A DNA stretch of 64,000 bases from Siphonodentalium dalli (Eukaryota; Mollusca; Scaphopoda; Gadilida; Siphonodentaliidae). The notes beneath the pieces are model-generated. The model worked only from the letters and a program-made list of their open reading frames with translations. It was not told the origin of the DNA and did not search any database. Shown here piece by piece: positions 20,601 to 28,680 of the stretch. The stretch spans positions 19,534,991-19,598,990 of the forward strand of contig CP136061.1 of assembly GCA_032622095.1 (NCBI GenBank). Reading direction: 5' to 3'. The position numbers and the translations under genes were made by a program. Each line of letters starts with the position of its first letter. Position 1 is the first letter of the stretch.

Positions 20601-22381
20601 AAACTTCATTGATCAACCAATTGAAAACAACAATATTTTCTGGAAAAGTGACCACCATCATCGATTAATTATATTTATCGAGATATATTCAAAATGGAAT
20701 TTAGTTACAATCATTTGTTTTACCAATTATATTTGGTCATATATCATAAACAGAGACTTTAAGTCAGTGATAACATGTTGTGTTATTATGTCCCAGTCAC
20801 CTGCGATAGGATGATGATAACCCATTTATTCTATACACACTTGTATTCACAAAATATAACCGTACAAAAAACAAGAATACTGCTATCCATGTATTTAACC
20901 ATTTTGTGTGTGCATGTGGTTGGCCGTAACATGCATTATTAATTAGCTATAGGTTATCGGCCGCAATAAGTAGAATACTGCCCGGGTCATAAGTAACAAA
21001 AAGTCGGCCAATAAGTAGAAAACGCGGCCAATAAGTAACAAAAAGTCGGCCAATAAGTAGAAAACGCGGCCAATAAGTAACAAAAAGTCAGCCAATAAGT
21101 AGAAAACGCGGCCAATAAGTCAAGGTGACGTAAATGATGTCATACGCAATTAGCTCGATCGGCAAAGAATATTGGGTTGACGGAAGATAGATTGCAGTTG
21201 ATTTCGGATGAATTACGGACAGTCACGGTTTTTGGGTGTAAGTATACATGTACGCGGATGAACTACATGTATCTGTATCAATATCATTCCCAGTGGAAAC
21301 TGACAGTACTGTGAAATCGCTGCAAGTTCTTCACAAAGTTCACAAGAATAAAAATTGCTGGAATAATTGTGAATTTTATTAAACACACAATGGTATATCT
21401 ATGTTAATATATTCATCCTGTGAAACAATTATTACATTGTTGCTAATTAATAAAATACTTATTAATTGGTTGTTTCCACATTGACCGAGTTAAGAAGCCT
21501 CGGTCTGTCGTATTAGCCTTCGACCTGCGGTCTCAGGCCAATATGACAGACCTCGGCCAGGTCGATTTTTGTATCAACCCATATACCCTGTGCCAATGCG
21601 TTCTCTTATATATGCGAGTCGACCATAGGTCGCCTCGCATATATAAGAGAATGCATTGGCCTAACAATTTTTTTTTTTTTTTTTTTACAATTTTAATAAT
21701 TTATTCTTATATTCTTTAACAGACTTATTTTGTAGGTTTAGGCTCTGGCACTCAAAGGGTTAATGACATATATTATTGTTTGGAAGGGTGATCATGCTCT
21801 ATTGGGGTTGTTAGATTGGCAATGGGATTACTGGTTGTTACGTCTTGTTGTGTCGATGTTGCTGTTAAGGTCAGATTTTATGTTTGAACTATCCTTTCGG
21901 CATTTTTTGGATCAGAGAATAAAATGTTCACTTAACTGTCAGCTATATGGCCCTTAAATAAACCCTTTCTGTACTGAATAGACTCTCCCACTCATTTATA
22001 AAAGTATACATTGGAATGGTCTATTGTTCATCTGGATGGGTTTTCAGAAAAAAACAAGCAGGCAACATATAATAAAAGTGCAGAACACTCTAATTGAAGG
22101 CTTGATCATAAAGTGTTCACATTTCATTACATTATTATTATCAGGAGTTTTTATTGAATTCGGACACAAAAAATATTACGTTTATGACATTGGATGTGCA
22201 GTAAATGTGGTCGCAATAGTCGACTTTCCTTAGGTAAAGCAACACATGTAACATGTACATGTAAATTAACCTTTCTATTTCTGTTTTTTCAGTGTCTGTT
22301 GTCACAAACCTGATGATAGGATTTACAGTAATCAAAAAGGGATCTGATTACGGACTAGATAAAAATAGCAATGGGAAGTAA
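5456..22381 (+). CDS. AGPAT3/4-like: Gene 1: 1-acylglycerol-3-phosphate O-acyltransferase, AGPAT3/4-like, complete (8 coding exons)
   Basis: The joined exons 5456-5636, 7909-8078, 8260-8427, 11530-11683, 13807-13912, 18722-18800, 20028-20226 and 22293-22381 total 1146 nt and encode 381 residues plus a stop; AGPAT3/4 proteins are about 376-378 residues. All introns are GT-AG. A hydrophobic N-terminal segment spans about residues 15-42. Motif I NHKYDID is at 96-102 (HX4D: H97, D102), the motif II region ending FLKRDW at 144-149, motif III FPEGTRFT at 177-184, and motif IV LLPRTKGF at 207-214. Two more hydrophobic stretches lie at about 313-331 and 344-362, followed by the family tail KKGSDYG (367-373). 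The family transfers acyl-CoA to lysophosphatidic acid at the ER. The ATG at 5456 was chosen because it starts the conserved N-terminus (WLQKQFFMHLL), eight bases after a splice acceptor; transcription must therefore begin in an upstream exon. A paralog lies tail-to-tail at 47510-62361. AGPAT3 and AGPAT4 cannot be separated by eye, although FIASG and RIPLEDIP look AGPAT4-like. Confidence 0.95.
5860..6593. mobile_element. TA-flanked foldback MITE (6270-6591) plus inverted partner sequence
   Basis: TA-CAGTAATTCCCTAAATAA at 6268 pairs with GGGCATTGCTG-TA at 6581-6593. The arms carry the TTACCCATAATTCTGCTG block shared with copies at 25255-25439 and 28161-28360. Its central insert (6375-6490) is an inverted copy of 5868-5985. 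Confidence 0.75.
6896..7095. repeat. TCATCA-type trinucleotide tract
   Basis: Imperfect (ATC)n/(TCA)n runs over about 200 bases. They produce spurious Asp-rich and Ile-rich open frames on opposite strands. The tract lies in intron 1 of gene 1. Confidence 0.85.
7226..7742. mobile_element. Foldback element of the 'AAAGG-GGCGG' family, complete copy
   Basis: It runs from TTAAAGGTACTTAAAGG-GAGGCC to GGCCTCCTGTGCCTTTAA, with internal inverted blocks around TGTTTAC and AAACAGAAAGAATATTAAAA. Related copies are at 16506-17075, 17350-17782, 47921-48452 and, interrupted, 52087-55184. I see no transposase. Confidence 0.7.
7909..8078 (+). CDS. AGPAT3/4-like: Gene 1 exon 2 (acyltransferase motif I)
   Basis: The exon runs from acceptor TCTTGCAG to donor GGA|GTAAGT and is 170 nt. 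It encodes residues 61-117 with the catalytic HX4D motif in NHKYDIDWL and ends in ERFGLLG, which is typical of the AGPAT3/4 clade. Confidence 0.95.
8260..8427 (+). CDS. AGPAT3/4-like: Gene 1 exon 3 (motif II region)
   Basis: The exon runs from acceptor ATATTTCAG to donor ACG|GTAAGT and is 168 nt in phase 0. It encodes residues 118-173 including KYVPFIGWIW and FLKRDWEKD, which correspond to the substrate-binding motif II block of the family. Confidence 0.95.
8485..8690. repeat. GAATGAGG foldback repeat in intron 3
   Basis: A near-perfect inverted repeat (arms 8499-8538 and 8556-8593) lies about 70 bases after the exon 3 donor of gene 1. Confidence 0.75.
8700..10140. repeat. Intron 3: homopolymer tracts and a diverged 0.4-0.7-kb duplication
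   Basis: A poly-G run is at about 8711-8723. The blocks 'ttaggtcattgt' through 'cgcacaatgatctaggc' occur at 8970-9640 and again, shortened, at 9654-10000, so the intron contains an old tandem duplication. Both copies include the phrase 'gtctgtcaaccagcccatta'. Confidence 0.6.
10548..10737. mobile_element. TTAA-type palindromic MITE, 5' truncated
   Basis: It contains the ATGCATTC-like hairpin in degraded form and ends 'aggatctttaatgctgcacc' then CATCATGAAATGTTTAA, as in the other copies. Confidence 0.65.
10796..11044. mobile_element. TTAA-type palindromic MITE, two hairpins
   Basis: It is bounded by TTAA at 10796-10799 and 11041-11044. Ends TTCCATGATTGGAGC and CATCATGAAAGGGTTAA surround two hairpins of the GCCAATGCATTC module. 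Confidence 0.75.
11101..11485. mobile_element. TTAA-flanked MITE with perfect TIRs and two palindromes
   Basis: The ends are TTAACCCTTTACCCAACA at 11101 and its inverse at 11468-11485. Target duplication TTAA plus a CCC-start terminus is the piggyBac pattern. Two palindromic modules (about 11253-11321 and 11391-11456) are arranged head-to-head. It lies 44 bases upstream of exon 4 of gene 1. Confidence 0.85.
11530..11683 (+). CDS. AGPAT3/4-like: Gene 1 exon 4 (motifs III and IV)
   Basis: The exon runs from acceptor CCATTTCAG to donor AAAT|GTAAGT and is 154 nt. It encodes ILLFPEGTRFT (motif III) and HVLLPRTKGF (motif IV). The equivalent gene 2 exon has the same length, and 31 of 51 residues are identical in my hand alignment. 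Confidence 0.96.
11870..12052. repeat. 'GAACTGAATGGAATGAAATTT' repeat family, left part split by LTR element
   Basis: The sequence matches 13598-13720 and 18955-19320. The LTR element 12053-13597 interrupts it. Confidence 0.6.
12053..12283 (-). repeat. LTR copy (downstream with respect to the ORF; about 14 bp shorter)
   Basis: It matches 13366-13596 with scattered differences but lacks the terminal TGTCGGGAAGTTCG. Confidence 0.8.
12234..13319 (-). CDS. 361-codon ORF of unknown function inside the LTR element
   Basis: The ATG at 13319 lies 33 bases inside the upstream LTR, and the stop is within the downstream LTR, so the last 14 or so residues are LTR-encoded. The N-terminal third is charged and probably helical (for example ADDLMDLQSLECADELLDIQ and EDAMRGVRDRRSMIGQYLG). 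The middle is Ser/Thr/Pro-rich and looks disordered. No zinc knuckle, DTG/DSG protease motif, YxDD or integrase signature is visible. It could be a Gag-like protein without a knuckle, or captured host sequence. Its intact length, more than 1 kb without a stop in AT-rich DNA, argues that it is or recently was coding. I cannot assign a function. Confidence 0.6.
   Translation of the reverse strand: MNSTKERINITIWTHLFGDRLDPVRKADDLMDLQSLECADELLDIQGLIRTNVKTLGRSSWDLIEHIENDDAYIREANLIEDAMRGVRDRRSMIGQYLGVRDTCTKQLVRYFPSTEAVHEECTVPASFGDRNSADVPVPNGLNSVSTEPVTADCASPVSDTLISIDASVSGSKTPDNLIPCQMDPQSDVFASGTHTGRSISSDDQPTSPMYTLTTPGILVTAATCIPLVGENSTYLDTRNSSEPHESDACEYVIDVLHGSQTLDSLLSPGYSNSKADSREVFAYVALGLPDVCSVFDCELHVQCIPGLRSFQEIHSVSDIEWIFQCKTDLFSACEFGLLFGAPRGFRGLDTPLYISDGQLW
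13352..13597 (-). repeat. LTR copy (upstream with respect to the ORF; complete)
   Basis: It is 246 bases with inverted ends TGTCGGG/CCCGACA. It contains a TATATA stretch on the minus strand near its start. Confidence 0.8.
13598..13740. repeat. Right part of the interrupted 'gaactgaatggaatg' repeat
   Basis: It continues the family seen before the LTR element, with 'acaggtcaagtt' and 'tttgggtt' blocks, and ends shortly before exon 5 of gene 1. Confidence 0.55.
13807..13912 (+). CDS. AGPAT3/4-like: Gene 1 exon 5
   Basis: The exon runs from acceptor TTCCAG to donor CAA|GTGAGT and is 106 nt. It encodes the block around GSIYDATIAFPK, matching the strand after motif IV in AGPAT proteins. The gene 2 counterpart (59912-60017) has the same length and phase. 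Confidence 0.94.
14201..14962. repeat. Repeat with three ~168-bp tandem units and ATACCCCCC/GGGGGTAT ends
   Basis: It starts 'gttataccccccgcaacgaa', continues through a (GTCC)n tract, then has three copies of a unit containing 'attatgacgtctgt' (near 14358, 14527 and 14697), and ends 'ggggggtatccgtagtccca'. It lies in intron 5 of gene 1. The long open frames here simply follow the repeat. Confidence 0.7.
15000..15450. repeat. Fragment related to the 'catgcaaagagtaaaatcc / aagatggc' family
   Basis: Phrases such as 'ggccacacccctcat', 'catatggatattc' and 'atggctg' match the satellites at 32.5-36 kb and 62.7 kb in diverged form. Confidence 0.5.
15450..16055. other. Intron 5 sequence with distant similarity to 55.3-58.3 kb
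   Basis: Blocks 'ggcataataaagtggttta' and 'attaattgatagaagcttt' recur near 55450 and 58275 in the same order. It is probably an old dispersed repeat. Confidence 0.4.
16060..16503. mobile_element. TTAA-flanked MITE with CCCTTT(C/G)AGTGCCAGG termini
   Basis: TTAACCCTTTCAGTGCCAGG at the left pairs with its inverse ending at 16503. One palindromic module occupies 16386-16454. The TTAA duplication with CCC start is piggyBac-like. An inverted partial copy is at 21557-21763. Confidence 0.85.
16506..17785. repeat. Rearranged copies of the 'AAAGG-GGCGG' foldback family
   Basis: Two rearranged copies lie head-to-tail (16506-17075 and 17350-17782), separated by an inverted block around 'acactcaacaccaggg'. 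The whole lies in intron 5. Confidence 0.55.
17785..18028. mobile_element. Half of the 'AAAGGTACTCAATCCGAT' long-foldback element
   Basis: It reads inverted from 'taaccacttgattttagag' to 'cggattgagtacctttaa'. Other copies are at 25560, 26164, 45977, 46318 and 60695. Confidence 0.65.
18055..18400. repeat. Two GAATGAGG foldback repeats in intron 5
   Basis: The copies at 18073-18165 and 18300-18392 have the same arms as the 4.8-, 5.1- and 8.5-kb copies. Confidence 0.7.
18722..18800 (+). CDS. AGPAT3/4-like: Gene 1 exon 6
   Basis: The exon runs from acceptor TGTCTTCAG to donor AAG|GTTAGT and is 79 nt. It encodes KRIPLEDIPLETDEKC followed by WLRQLFKQK. RIPLEDIP is a hallmark of the AGPAT3/4 clade. 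The gene 2 counterpart (58697-58775) is also 79 nt. Confidence 0.95.
18940..19325. repeat. 'gaactgaatggaatg' repeat family, intron 6
   Basis: It contains 'gggatgtattatgttattgg' and two units of 'ctgaatggaatgaaatttt', as at 11870-13700. Confidence 0.6.
19326..19960. other. Intron 6 remainder
   Basis: Nothing recognised apart from purine-rich sequence at 19540-19640. Confidence 0.5.
19962..20050 (+). repeat. Threefold tandem copy of the exon 7 splice acceptor
   Basis: TTTTTCAGGATGACTTATAT and its neighbours occur three times with 29-bp spacing (acceptor AGs at 19968-19969, 19997-19998 and 20026-20027). The middle copy has changes that create TAG. Confidence 0.93.
20028..20226 (+). CDS. AGPAT3/4-like: Gene 1 exon 7 (C-terminal membrane segment)
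   Basis: The exon is 199 nt, the same as gene 2, with donor ATAG|GTAAGA. It encodes DDLYDEFLEKDTFPGKA and a hydrophobic stretch. The acceptor region is present three times in tandem (acceptors ending at 19969, 19998 and 20027). Only the third gives a continuous frame; starting at 19970 or 19999 runs into a stop within 15 or 4 codons. Confidence 0.93.
20230..20935. other. Intron 7, first part
   Basis: AT-rich, with a small duplication of 'gaaagacatttgtgcctgca' at 20511-20570. Nothing else is recognised. Confidence 0.5.
20955..21122. repeat. 42-bp tandem repeat 'cggccaataagtag'
   Basis: About four units alternate 'ggccaataagtagaaaacgc' with 'ggccaataagtaacaaaaag', so each 42-bp unit contains two 21-bp halves. 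Confidence 0.85.
21557..21763. mobile_element. Truncated TTAA-type MITE with one palindrome
   Basis: The right end CTGGCACTCAAAGGGTTAA matches 16485-16503. The left end lacks the terminal TTAACCCTTTGAGTG. A palindrome occupies about 21596-21664. Directly left is another inverted repeat ('gtctgtcgtattagcc' / 'ggccaatatgacagac'). Confidence 0.75.
22293..22381 (+). CDS. AGPAT3/4-like: Gene 1 exon 8 (last coding exon)
   Basis: The acceptor TGTTTTTTCAG ends at 22292 and the TAA stop is at 22379-22381. The exon encodes the end of the last hydrophobic segment, then VIKKGSDYG and a short hydrophilic tail ending NSNGK. The KKGSDYG block matches the C-terminal GS-YG block of AGPAT3/4. Confidence 0.93.
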
Positions 22382-22565
22382 CTCCAGCTATTTTTGTCAA
22401 GAAACTGTGATGGCCATCTCTCGCTAAGCTATCAACATCAATCAAATTTTATATTTTTAATTCAGGGAACTCACTGGCCAATAATTTCATATTGTCGCAG
22501 ATTTTTATTTTTCACATTTTGCTTAAGGAAGCACCACATTCTTGAATAAAAAAAAAAAACTCAAT
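22382..22565 (+). terminator. Gene 1 3' UTR with poly(A) signal
   Basis: The sequence after the stop is AT-rich, and the first AATAAA (22545-22550) lies about 164 bases past the stop, directly before an A-run. I infer this as the cleavage signal. Downstream sequence to 23130 is AT-rich with no recognised feature. Confidence 0.55.
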
Positions 22566-23130
22566 TTGAAGGAAAAAATCATTATCCTTTATAACCAATG
22601 TATGTACTATAACAATACATGTTTACCCTCACAACATGAGAGATATGTTCTAATTATGTAAAAAGGTGGTTTAAAAAAAAGAAGATTTTTTGAGGAAGTC
22701 GTTTGAGAGGAAATATTTTCAAAAAAGACCCTGCATTATCTAGCTTAGGAATAGAAACTGAAATATGCAATTAAAAATGTTTTATTTTTTTTCTCGCAGA
22801 CAGTCATGATTTCAGATAGACTCATTGTGAGGATAAACAGGTGTTGTTAGAGTACCATAGCATACTTTGGTTTTAAAGAATAATGATTTTTTTCCTTCAA
22901 ATTAATAGTTTGAAATTGAGATTTTTTTTATTAAATTCACGATTGGGGTACCTTCTAAATGAATTTTAATTTGTGCCATTAAATTTGCCGCAATGTTACA
23001 ATGAGTTATTTGCTATGTGTACATCATAGATATATCAGATGTATGGAGGCACTCACTCAGCATGAGTGTTCATTGCTTCAATGTGCATAAACAAACTCTC
23101 ATTTCTTAGCTATATACCAACCAATTTCCT
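22566..23130. other. Intergenic sequence after gene 1
   Basis: AT-rich with A- and T-runs and no recognised element. Confidence 0.5.
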
Positions 23131-23139
23131 ATAATTTGT

Positions 23140-23550
23140 GGTAACTAGGGCATGTCCATGACACATTGGTAACTACGGGATGTCTATGACACATTAGTAA
23201 CTAGGGGACATTTGTAACTAGGGGTATGTCTATGACACATTGGTAGCTAAGGGATGTCCATGACACACTGTAACTAGGGGATGTCCATGCCACATTGGTA
23301 ACCAGGGGATGTCCATGACACATTGGTAACCAGGGGATGTCCATGACACATTGGTAATTATGTGTTGTCCATGACACATTGCTACCTAGGGGATGTCCAT
23401 GACACACTGTAACTAGGGGATGTCCATGCCACATTGGTAACCAGGGGATGTCCATGACACATTGGTAACTAGAGGATGTCCATGACACATTGGTAATTAT
23501 GTGATATCCATGACACATTGCTACCTAGGGGATGTCCATGACACATTGAA
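23140..23550. repeat. 28-bp tandem repeat 'gatgtccatgacacattggt'
   Basis: About 14 units, spaced 28 bases with some variants (for example at 23283, 23311 and 23339). The open frame across it is repeat-driven. Confidence 0.9.
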
Positions 23551-23569
23551 TCTAATTAGTGTCCATTCA

Positions 23570-23813
23570 TCAACCCTTTCTTTACTGGAGCTTTCAGAAA
23601 TTTTGCAAAATCCTGTGCCAATGCATTGGCTTATATATGCAAGTTTCCCATAAGGAGCCTCACATATATAAGAGAATACATTGACCTAAAAATATTTACA
23701 TTGTCCTTGTAAGCCAGTGCATTCTCTTATACATGCAAAGCTCCCTATGGGAAACTCTCATATGTAAGAGAATGCTTGGCACAGGATCTTTACTGCTGCA
23801 CCAGCAGGGTTAA
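23570..23813. mobile_element. TTAA-type palindromic MITE, two hairpins
   Basis: It runs from TCAACCCTTTCTTTACTGGA to CAGCAGGGTTAA, with two diverged GCCAATGCATT modules. Confidence 0.7.
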
Positions 23814-23894
23814 CATGCCATTGCTGAGTTTAATGCCACATTCCATTTGATATGTTGCCTGTATATTGCCAGAATTTCAAGCAATTAGTACACA

Positions 23895-24347
23895 TATGTG
23901 ACCTGCCATATCAAATCCAGTCGTAAGTCGGGATTTTTTACCCTGTGCCAATGCATTCTCTTATATATGCGAGTCGACCATAGGTCGCCTCGCATATATA
24001 AGAGAATGCATTGGCCTAACAATTTTTTATCATTTTTTTTAAACAAATGTTTCTTACAATTTTTAGGACATAAAATAAAAAAACATCCATTACCCTGCAG
24101 GGAGCCCCACACATATATAGAAGCATATAGAAGAGTGTCATCTGCTAATGTTTGTCTGGGGCTCTGTATGGGTGAAATTATAAAATTGTTAAAGAATACA
24201 AGAAAAAATTATTAAAATTGTAAAAAATTGTGAGGCCAATGCATATGCGAGGCGACCTATGGTCGACTCGCATTTATAAGAGAATGCATTGGCACAGGGT
24301 AAAAAAAATCCCGACTTACGACTGGATTTGATATGGCGGGTCACATA
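23895..24347. mobile_element. TA-TGTGACC MITE carrying two palindromic modules
   Basis: TIRs of about 50 bases start TGTGACCTGCCATATC and end in the inverse (GATATGGCGGGTCACA), flanked by TA. Inside are palindromes at 23948-24016 and 24233-24296. The related copy 47006-47465 has its core inverted. Confidence 0.85.
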
Positions 24348-24352
24348 TAGTG

Positions 24353-25250
24353 TGTATTTTTTGTTGGATATTCGCCATTTGAGTGGAGTTGATCTAGGGC
24401 TGCAATAATTTATCAGAATTTGGATATGTCTGCATTTTCTGCACAATTCATTAAACTGCACCATTTGTGATCTATGTCATCCATGCAAGGAAGAATCGAG
24501 AGATTTTTTGGGGACACCTGTTCTTTTAATTCTGATAAAGATGACTAATGTCACGCAATATGAAAAAACAGAGTCGACACAACGACAGGATTTATCCATC
24601 AGAGTCACTCTACACTGGTTCTAAATTAAACACTTGCATCAGTGTTTATATAACTAAAATAGAACCGATGCAAGATCCTATGTCATTAACACGTGCAAGC
24701 GCTTTCGCTAAAATAAAGTGCGCACAGACTGCCACAGTGATACATGAATGTTAATTTCCGTAATAACGAATAATTCACAACAGTACTGGGTTTGTGACTT
24801 TCTTCTCAATTCTGGTTTAGGTCATATTTACGACATAGATAAACTTATCTTTCATCAAAGCAATCATTAATTGAAGGCCCTTGGCCAGTCTGATAAAGGA
24901 TCTATATTTCGGAAGCGGCTTAATATGGACAGTACAAGGTCACAGCCTTTTTGTGGGCTCTGAATTCAGATAATAAGTCTGTTTATTTTATATGAAAAAT
25001 ATGAATTACCAACATCATAACAAAAATAAAAGTTTCAGTACATTATGATTTGACAACAAAACAGGTGTTTGAAAATAGGCAACTTAACACTGAAAGTATG
25101 CATGGATATCAGAGTTATAGGGTGAACAAAGAATTGTCAATGCAGCAAGCAACCGGCTCAGTTGCTGATTGGTAGAATATCGCTGCTCATAATTATTTGA
25201 TTGACAGCTTCATTCTGCATCACCATGCATGTATACGTCATCATATACCA
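24353..25250. other. Intergenic sequence
   Basis: No feature recognised. Confidence 0.5.
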
Positions 25251-25252
25251 CA

Positions 25253-25441
25253 TACAGTAATACCCTAAGTAATCGACTCTTTAACCACAGCAGAATTATG
25301 GGTAACTTTTCAGGATTTAGTCGGAAATATGGCTTGTTGCCATTCATCGGAAAGCTCTCCCCGATATTTCCAACTAAATCCTGAAAAGTTACCCATAATT
25401 CTGCTGTGTTTAACGAGTCGATTATTTAGGGCATTACTGTA
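25253..25441. mobile_element. TA-flanked foldback MITE (CAGTAATACCC family)
   Basis: It is 185 bases between TA dinucleotides, with arms that pair almost completely. Confidence 0.8.
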
Positions 25442-25559
25442 TATTGTGTTACACAACATATTGAGAATTCTGCATCATTGCAGCCCTAATTGGCTCATAT
25501 TTAAATACCGGTGCCTTAATATTACTTATTATTAGGACATGTACTCATTAATGATGCAT

Positions 25560-26668
25560 AATCCGATTTAATTTAATTTAATTCTTCGCCTTCGGGAGTA
25601 AAGGATATTAGATTTGAGTTGAGGAATCCACACATCAAATCCCACAGTTATCAGATTTTGAGTTTTGAAATCTGTTATTTTGTTACCACCTCGATTATTT
25701 AGCTGCCTGGCAAATATGTGACGAATGCCAACCGACATACTATTGATACCAAATTGCATTGAACAAAATGTTGATATATATCTGTTTTTGGGCAATTTTA
25801 TTTTATGGTTGACAGTGCTTAGAATTTTTTTTTTGCAGTTAATCAATTCTGATAACTGAAGCAGCATTTCAAGAGTGTCATTGTTGTTGGAATCTGATGA
25901 TATGGGGACCATCGAATCGGATTTTGTAACCTTTAATATCGATATTTATAGTTTATGATTCATGAACTAATTTTATTTTATTGACCACAGTCAAGTGAAT
26001 ATTTTTATTTTATTTTATTGACCAGGATAAAGACAATCGTTTTATCACGATCACCATAATATACTAATGCTGATAACTTATCACTATCACTTACTTCTGT
26101 TTACATTTTCTCTTTGTATTTGATGGGTCAGATCTTCATAAAAATTATAGTTATATTTTTATTAAAGGTGCTCTATCCGATCAGACGCTCCTAAATTACT
26201 ATTTTACTTCGGCGGTAAAAAGTATTTCATTCGAGTCGACGTACCCACCCATCAAACCTTATAGTGATCAGATATCGATTTTTGAAGTTTGTAAATTGCA
26301 TTTGTTGTGGCCCAGAAACACGCCGTCAAAAGAATCATCTATGTCAAAATTGCGGATGAAGATGGATAACTCTAAAAACAAGTGGTAAAACCAGCTGGTA
26401 ATACAGCTAAATTTCGTGAATACTCAAGTGGCCGTATTACACTTTTCTTTAGAGTTATCCATCTTCATCCGCAATTTTGACCGAGACCATCCTTTTGATG
26501 GCGTGTTTCTGGGCCACAAACAAATGAAATAATAAACTTTAAAAATTGATATCTGATCGCTCTGAGCTTTGATGGGTGGGTTCCTCGACTTGAATCAAAT
26601 AATTTTTTTTTACCCCGAAGCAAACGAAATAGTAATTTTGGAGTGTCTGATCGGATTGAGTACCTTTA
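25560..26668. mobile_element. Two 'AAAGGTACTCAATCCGAT' foldback elements
   Basis: A one-armed copy is at 25560-25938. A complete copy at 26164-26668 has arms of about 200 bases, from 'aaaggtgctctatccgatca' to 'tgatcggattgagtaccttt', around a short AT-rich centre. Confidence 0.75.
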
Positions 26669-26689
26669 AAAATTGACCATATAAACATG

Positions 26690-27000
26690 ATATTTAATGG
26701 ACCATATAAACATGATATTTAGGCCATTAATAAAACATACCTGTGTTTTTAGGCAATTACATTATGGGAAATTTGATAAGGGAGGGAGGCTTTGTATTTG
26801 TTTTCAAGAAGTGTAAAAATTATTGATATATGGGTAATTCTATGATAAAAAATCCAACAATATTCCATGCAATGTATAAAATCTATCCCCCAATGCCTTA
26901 GTTTACCAGAAACCTGCCTAAATTGTAATTGTAGAAATATTGGAGAATGTGGTTTTAATTCTTCGAAAATTGTGGATGAAATTGCAAATATTTTTTATTA
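26690..27000. other. Intergenic sequence
   Basis: It contains a short duplication of 'accatataaacatgatattt' (26680-26720). Nothing else is seen. Confidence 0.5.
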
Positions 27001-27475
27001 TGAGGCCCTCTTTTTGGGTGATGAGGGAGGTACCTGAGAACACATTATTTTAATTTTTTTATGAGGCCTTCTTTTCGACGATGAGGGAGGTACCTGAGAA
27101 CACAGTATTTTTATTTTTTATGAGGCCTTCTTTTCGATGATGAGGGAGGTACCTGAGAACACAGTATTTTTTATTTTTTATGAGGCCTTCTTTTCGATGA
27201 TGAGGGAGGTGTCTGAGAACACATTATTTTTATTTTTTATGAGGCCCTCTTTTCGATGATGAGGGAGGTACCTGAGAACACATTATTTTTCATTTTTTAT
27301 GAGGCCTTCTTTTCGATGATGAGGGAGGTACCTGAGAACACAGTATTTTTGATTTTTTATGAGGCCTTCTTTTCGATGATGAGGGAGGTGTCTGAGAACA
27401 CATTATTTTTATTTTTTATGAGGCCCTCTTTTCGATGATGAGGGAGGTGTATGAGAACACATTTGTTTTTTATTT
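27001..27475. repeat. 60-bp tandem repeat, 8 units
   Basis: Units start at about 27001, 27062, 27121, 27181, 27240, 27300, 27360 and 27419, each with 'tgaggccttcttttcgatga' and 'tgagggaggtacctgagaac'. Open frames are caused by the multiple-of-three spacing. Confidence 0.92.
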
Positions 27476-27479
27476 GTTA

Positions 27480-28070
27480 CATTATTTATTCCCTTCTTGG
27501 TAAATAACAGGATTCTAAGCCGGGAACCAGGAACTTCCAGATGGTTTTAAAGTAATTTTGAGAAGAGATTTACATTGGAGCCAGTTCTAATTATAATTAG
27601 ACTTTTGACCATGCTACGCTTTACAGAGTATAAAGATAACAGCAGGGAATTCCATTACCTCCAGAAAGCAGTATGTCAGTGCCAGCCAATCACAACACTT
27701 AAATATAAGGCGAGGAAGCCAATCAGGCGATTGTCGGAATTCCGAAATGGTGACAGGTATTTTTGGCCACATAAAGCTAAAAATAGCGCAATAAATTTTG
27801 ATAATTTCCCACAGTGTTTACATATTTAGAGATTACGACAACTAATTAAACACTAAAAGCGTCTATGAAGAGTCCACAATTGACCAATAACACCCAGCAA
27901 GGAGAATATAATTAAGTATTTTCAATAATTTCAACAGTTAACACCTCGTTTTGTTATTCGCGAAAATGAAACTAAAAGGAGATATAATATGTCAATTGTA
28001 AAACTATTTGTTCACTGTGATGTCATAGTGCAGGGATTGCATGCAGAAGCTATTTATAGCAGCGGCAATG
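27480..28070. other. Intergenic sequence
   Basis: No feature recognised. Confidence 0.5.
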
Positions 28071-28089
28071 TGAGATCCTTGAAACTCTG

Positions 28090-28420
28090 TAATGCTTGTT
28101 CGAGAGTCTAATTTTAATTGGAACAGCATCTAATTAATATTAGACTCTCGAAACAAGCTACAGTAATGCCCTAATTAATCGACTGCTTAACCACAGCAGA
28201 ATTATGGGTAACTTTTCAGGATTTAGTCGGAAATATGGCTTGTTGCCATTCATCGGAGAGCTTTCCGATGAATGGCAACAAGCCATATTTCCAACTAAAT
28301 CCTGAAAAGTTACCCATAATTCTGCTGTGGTTAAGCAGTCGATTAATTGGGGCATTACTGTAGCTTGTTCTAGAGTCTAATTTTTATTAGAACAGATTTG
28401 GAGCTATTTATCTCGAGGCT
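28090..28420. mobile_element. 200-bp palindromic MITE inserted in another palindrome
   Basis: The MITE 28161-28360 is an almost perfect inverted repeat flanked by TA. Removing it with one TA restores AAACAAGC-TA-GCTTGTTC, itself part of an inverted repeat with GAGAGTCTAATTTTAATTGG-like arms on both sides. Confidence 0.88.
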
Positions 28421-28519
28421 TGGCTTGTCTTTTAACTACGTTTTTGTACATGCGCTCATATTGGCATTTTTAAGATCTCTAACTCTTGTCCTAGCACCCT
28501 AATCCCACTATCCTAGCCA

Positions 28520-28680
28520 TATAATCTTGAGGCTATCATCAGGGTCCATATGTATGTATGTATAAATATAATGCTTGAGGCTACTATCATCAGGGTCCAT
28601 ATGTATGTATGTATAAATATAATCTTGAGGCTACTATCATCAGGGTCCATATGTATGTATGTATAAATATAATGCTTCAA
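28520..28680. repeat. 50-bp tandem repeat, 3 units
   Basis: 'agggtccatatgtatgtatg' occurs at 28541, 28592 and 28642. Confidence 0.9.

Noticed and set aside
23201-23518. 105-codon minus-strand frame with repeated HPLVT-like peptides
   Set aside because: It follows the 28-bp tandem repeat.
27256-27438. Open frame with repeated MMREVPENT
   Set aside because: It follows the 60-bp tandem repeat, whose period is a multiple of three.
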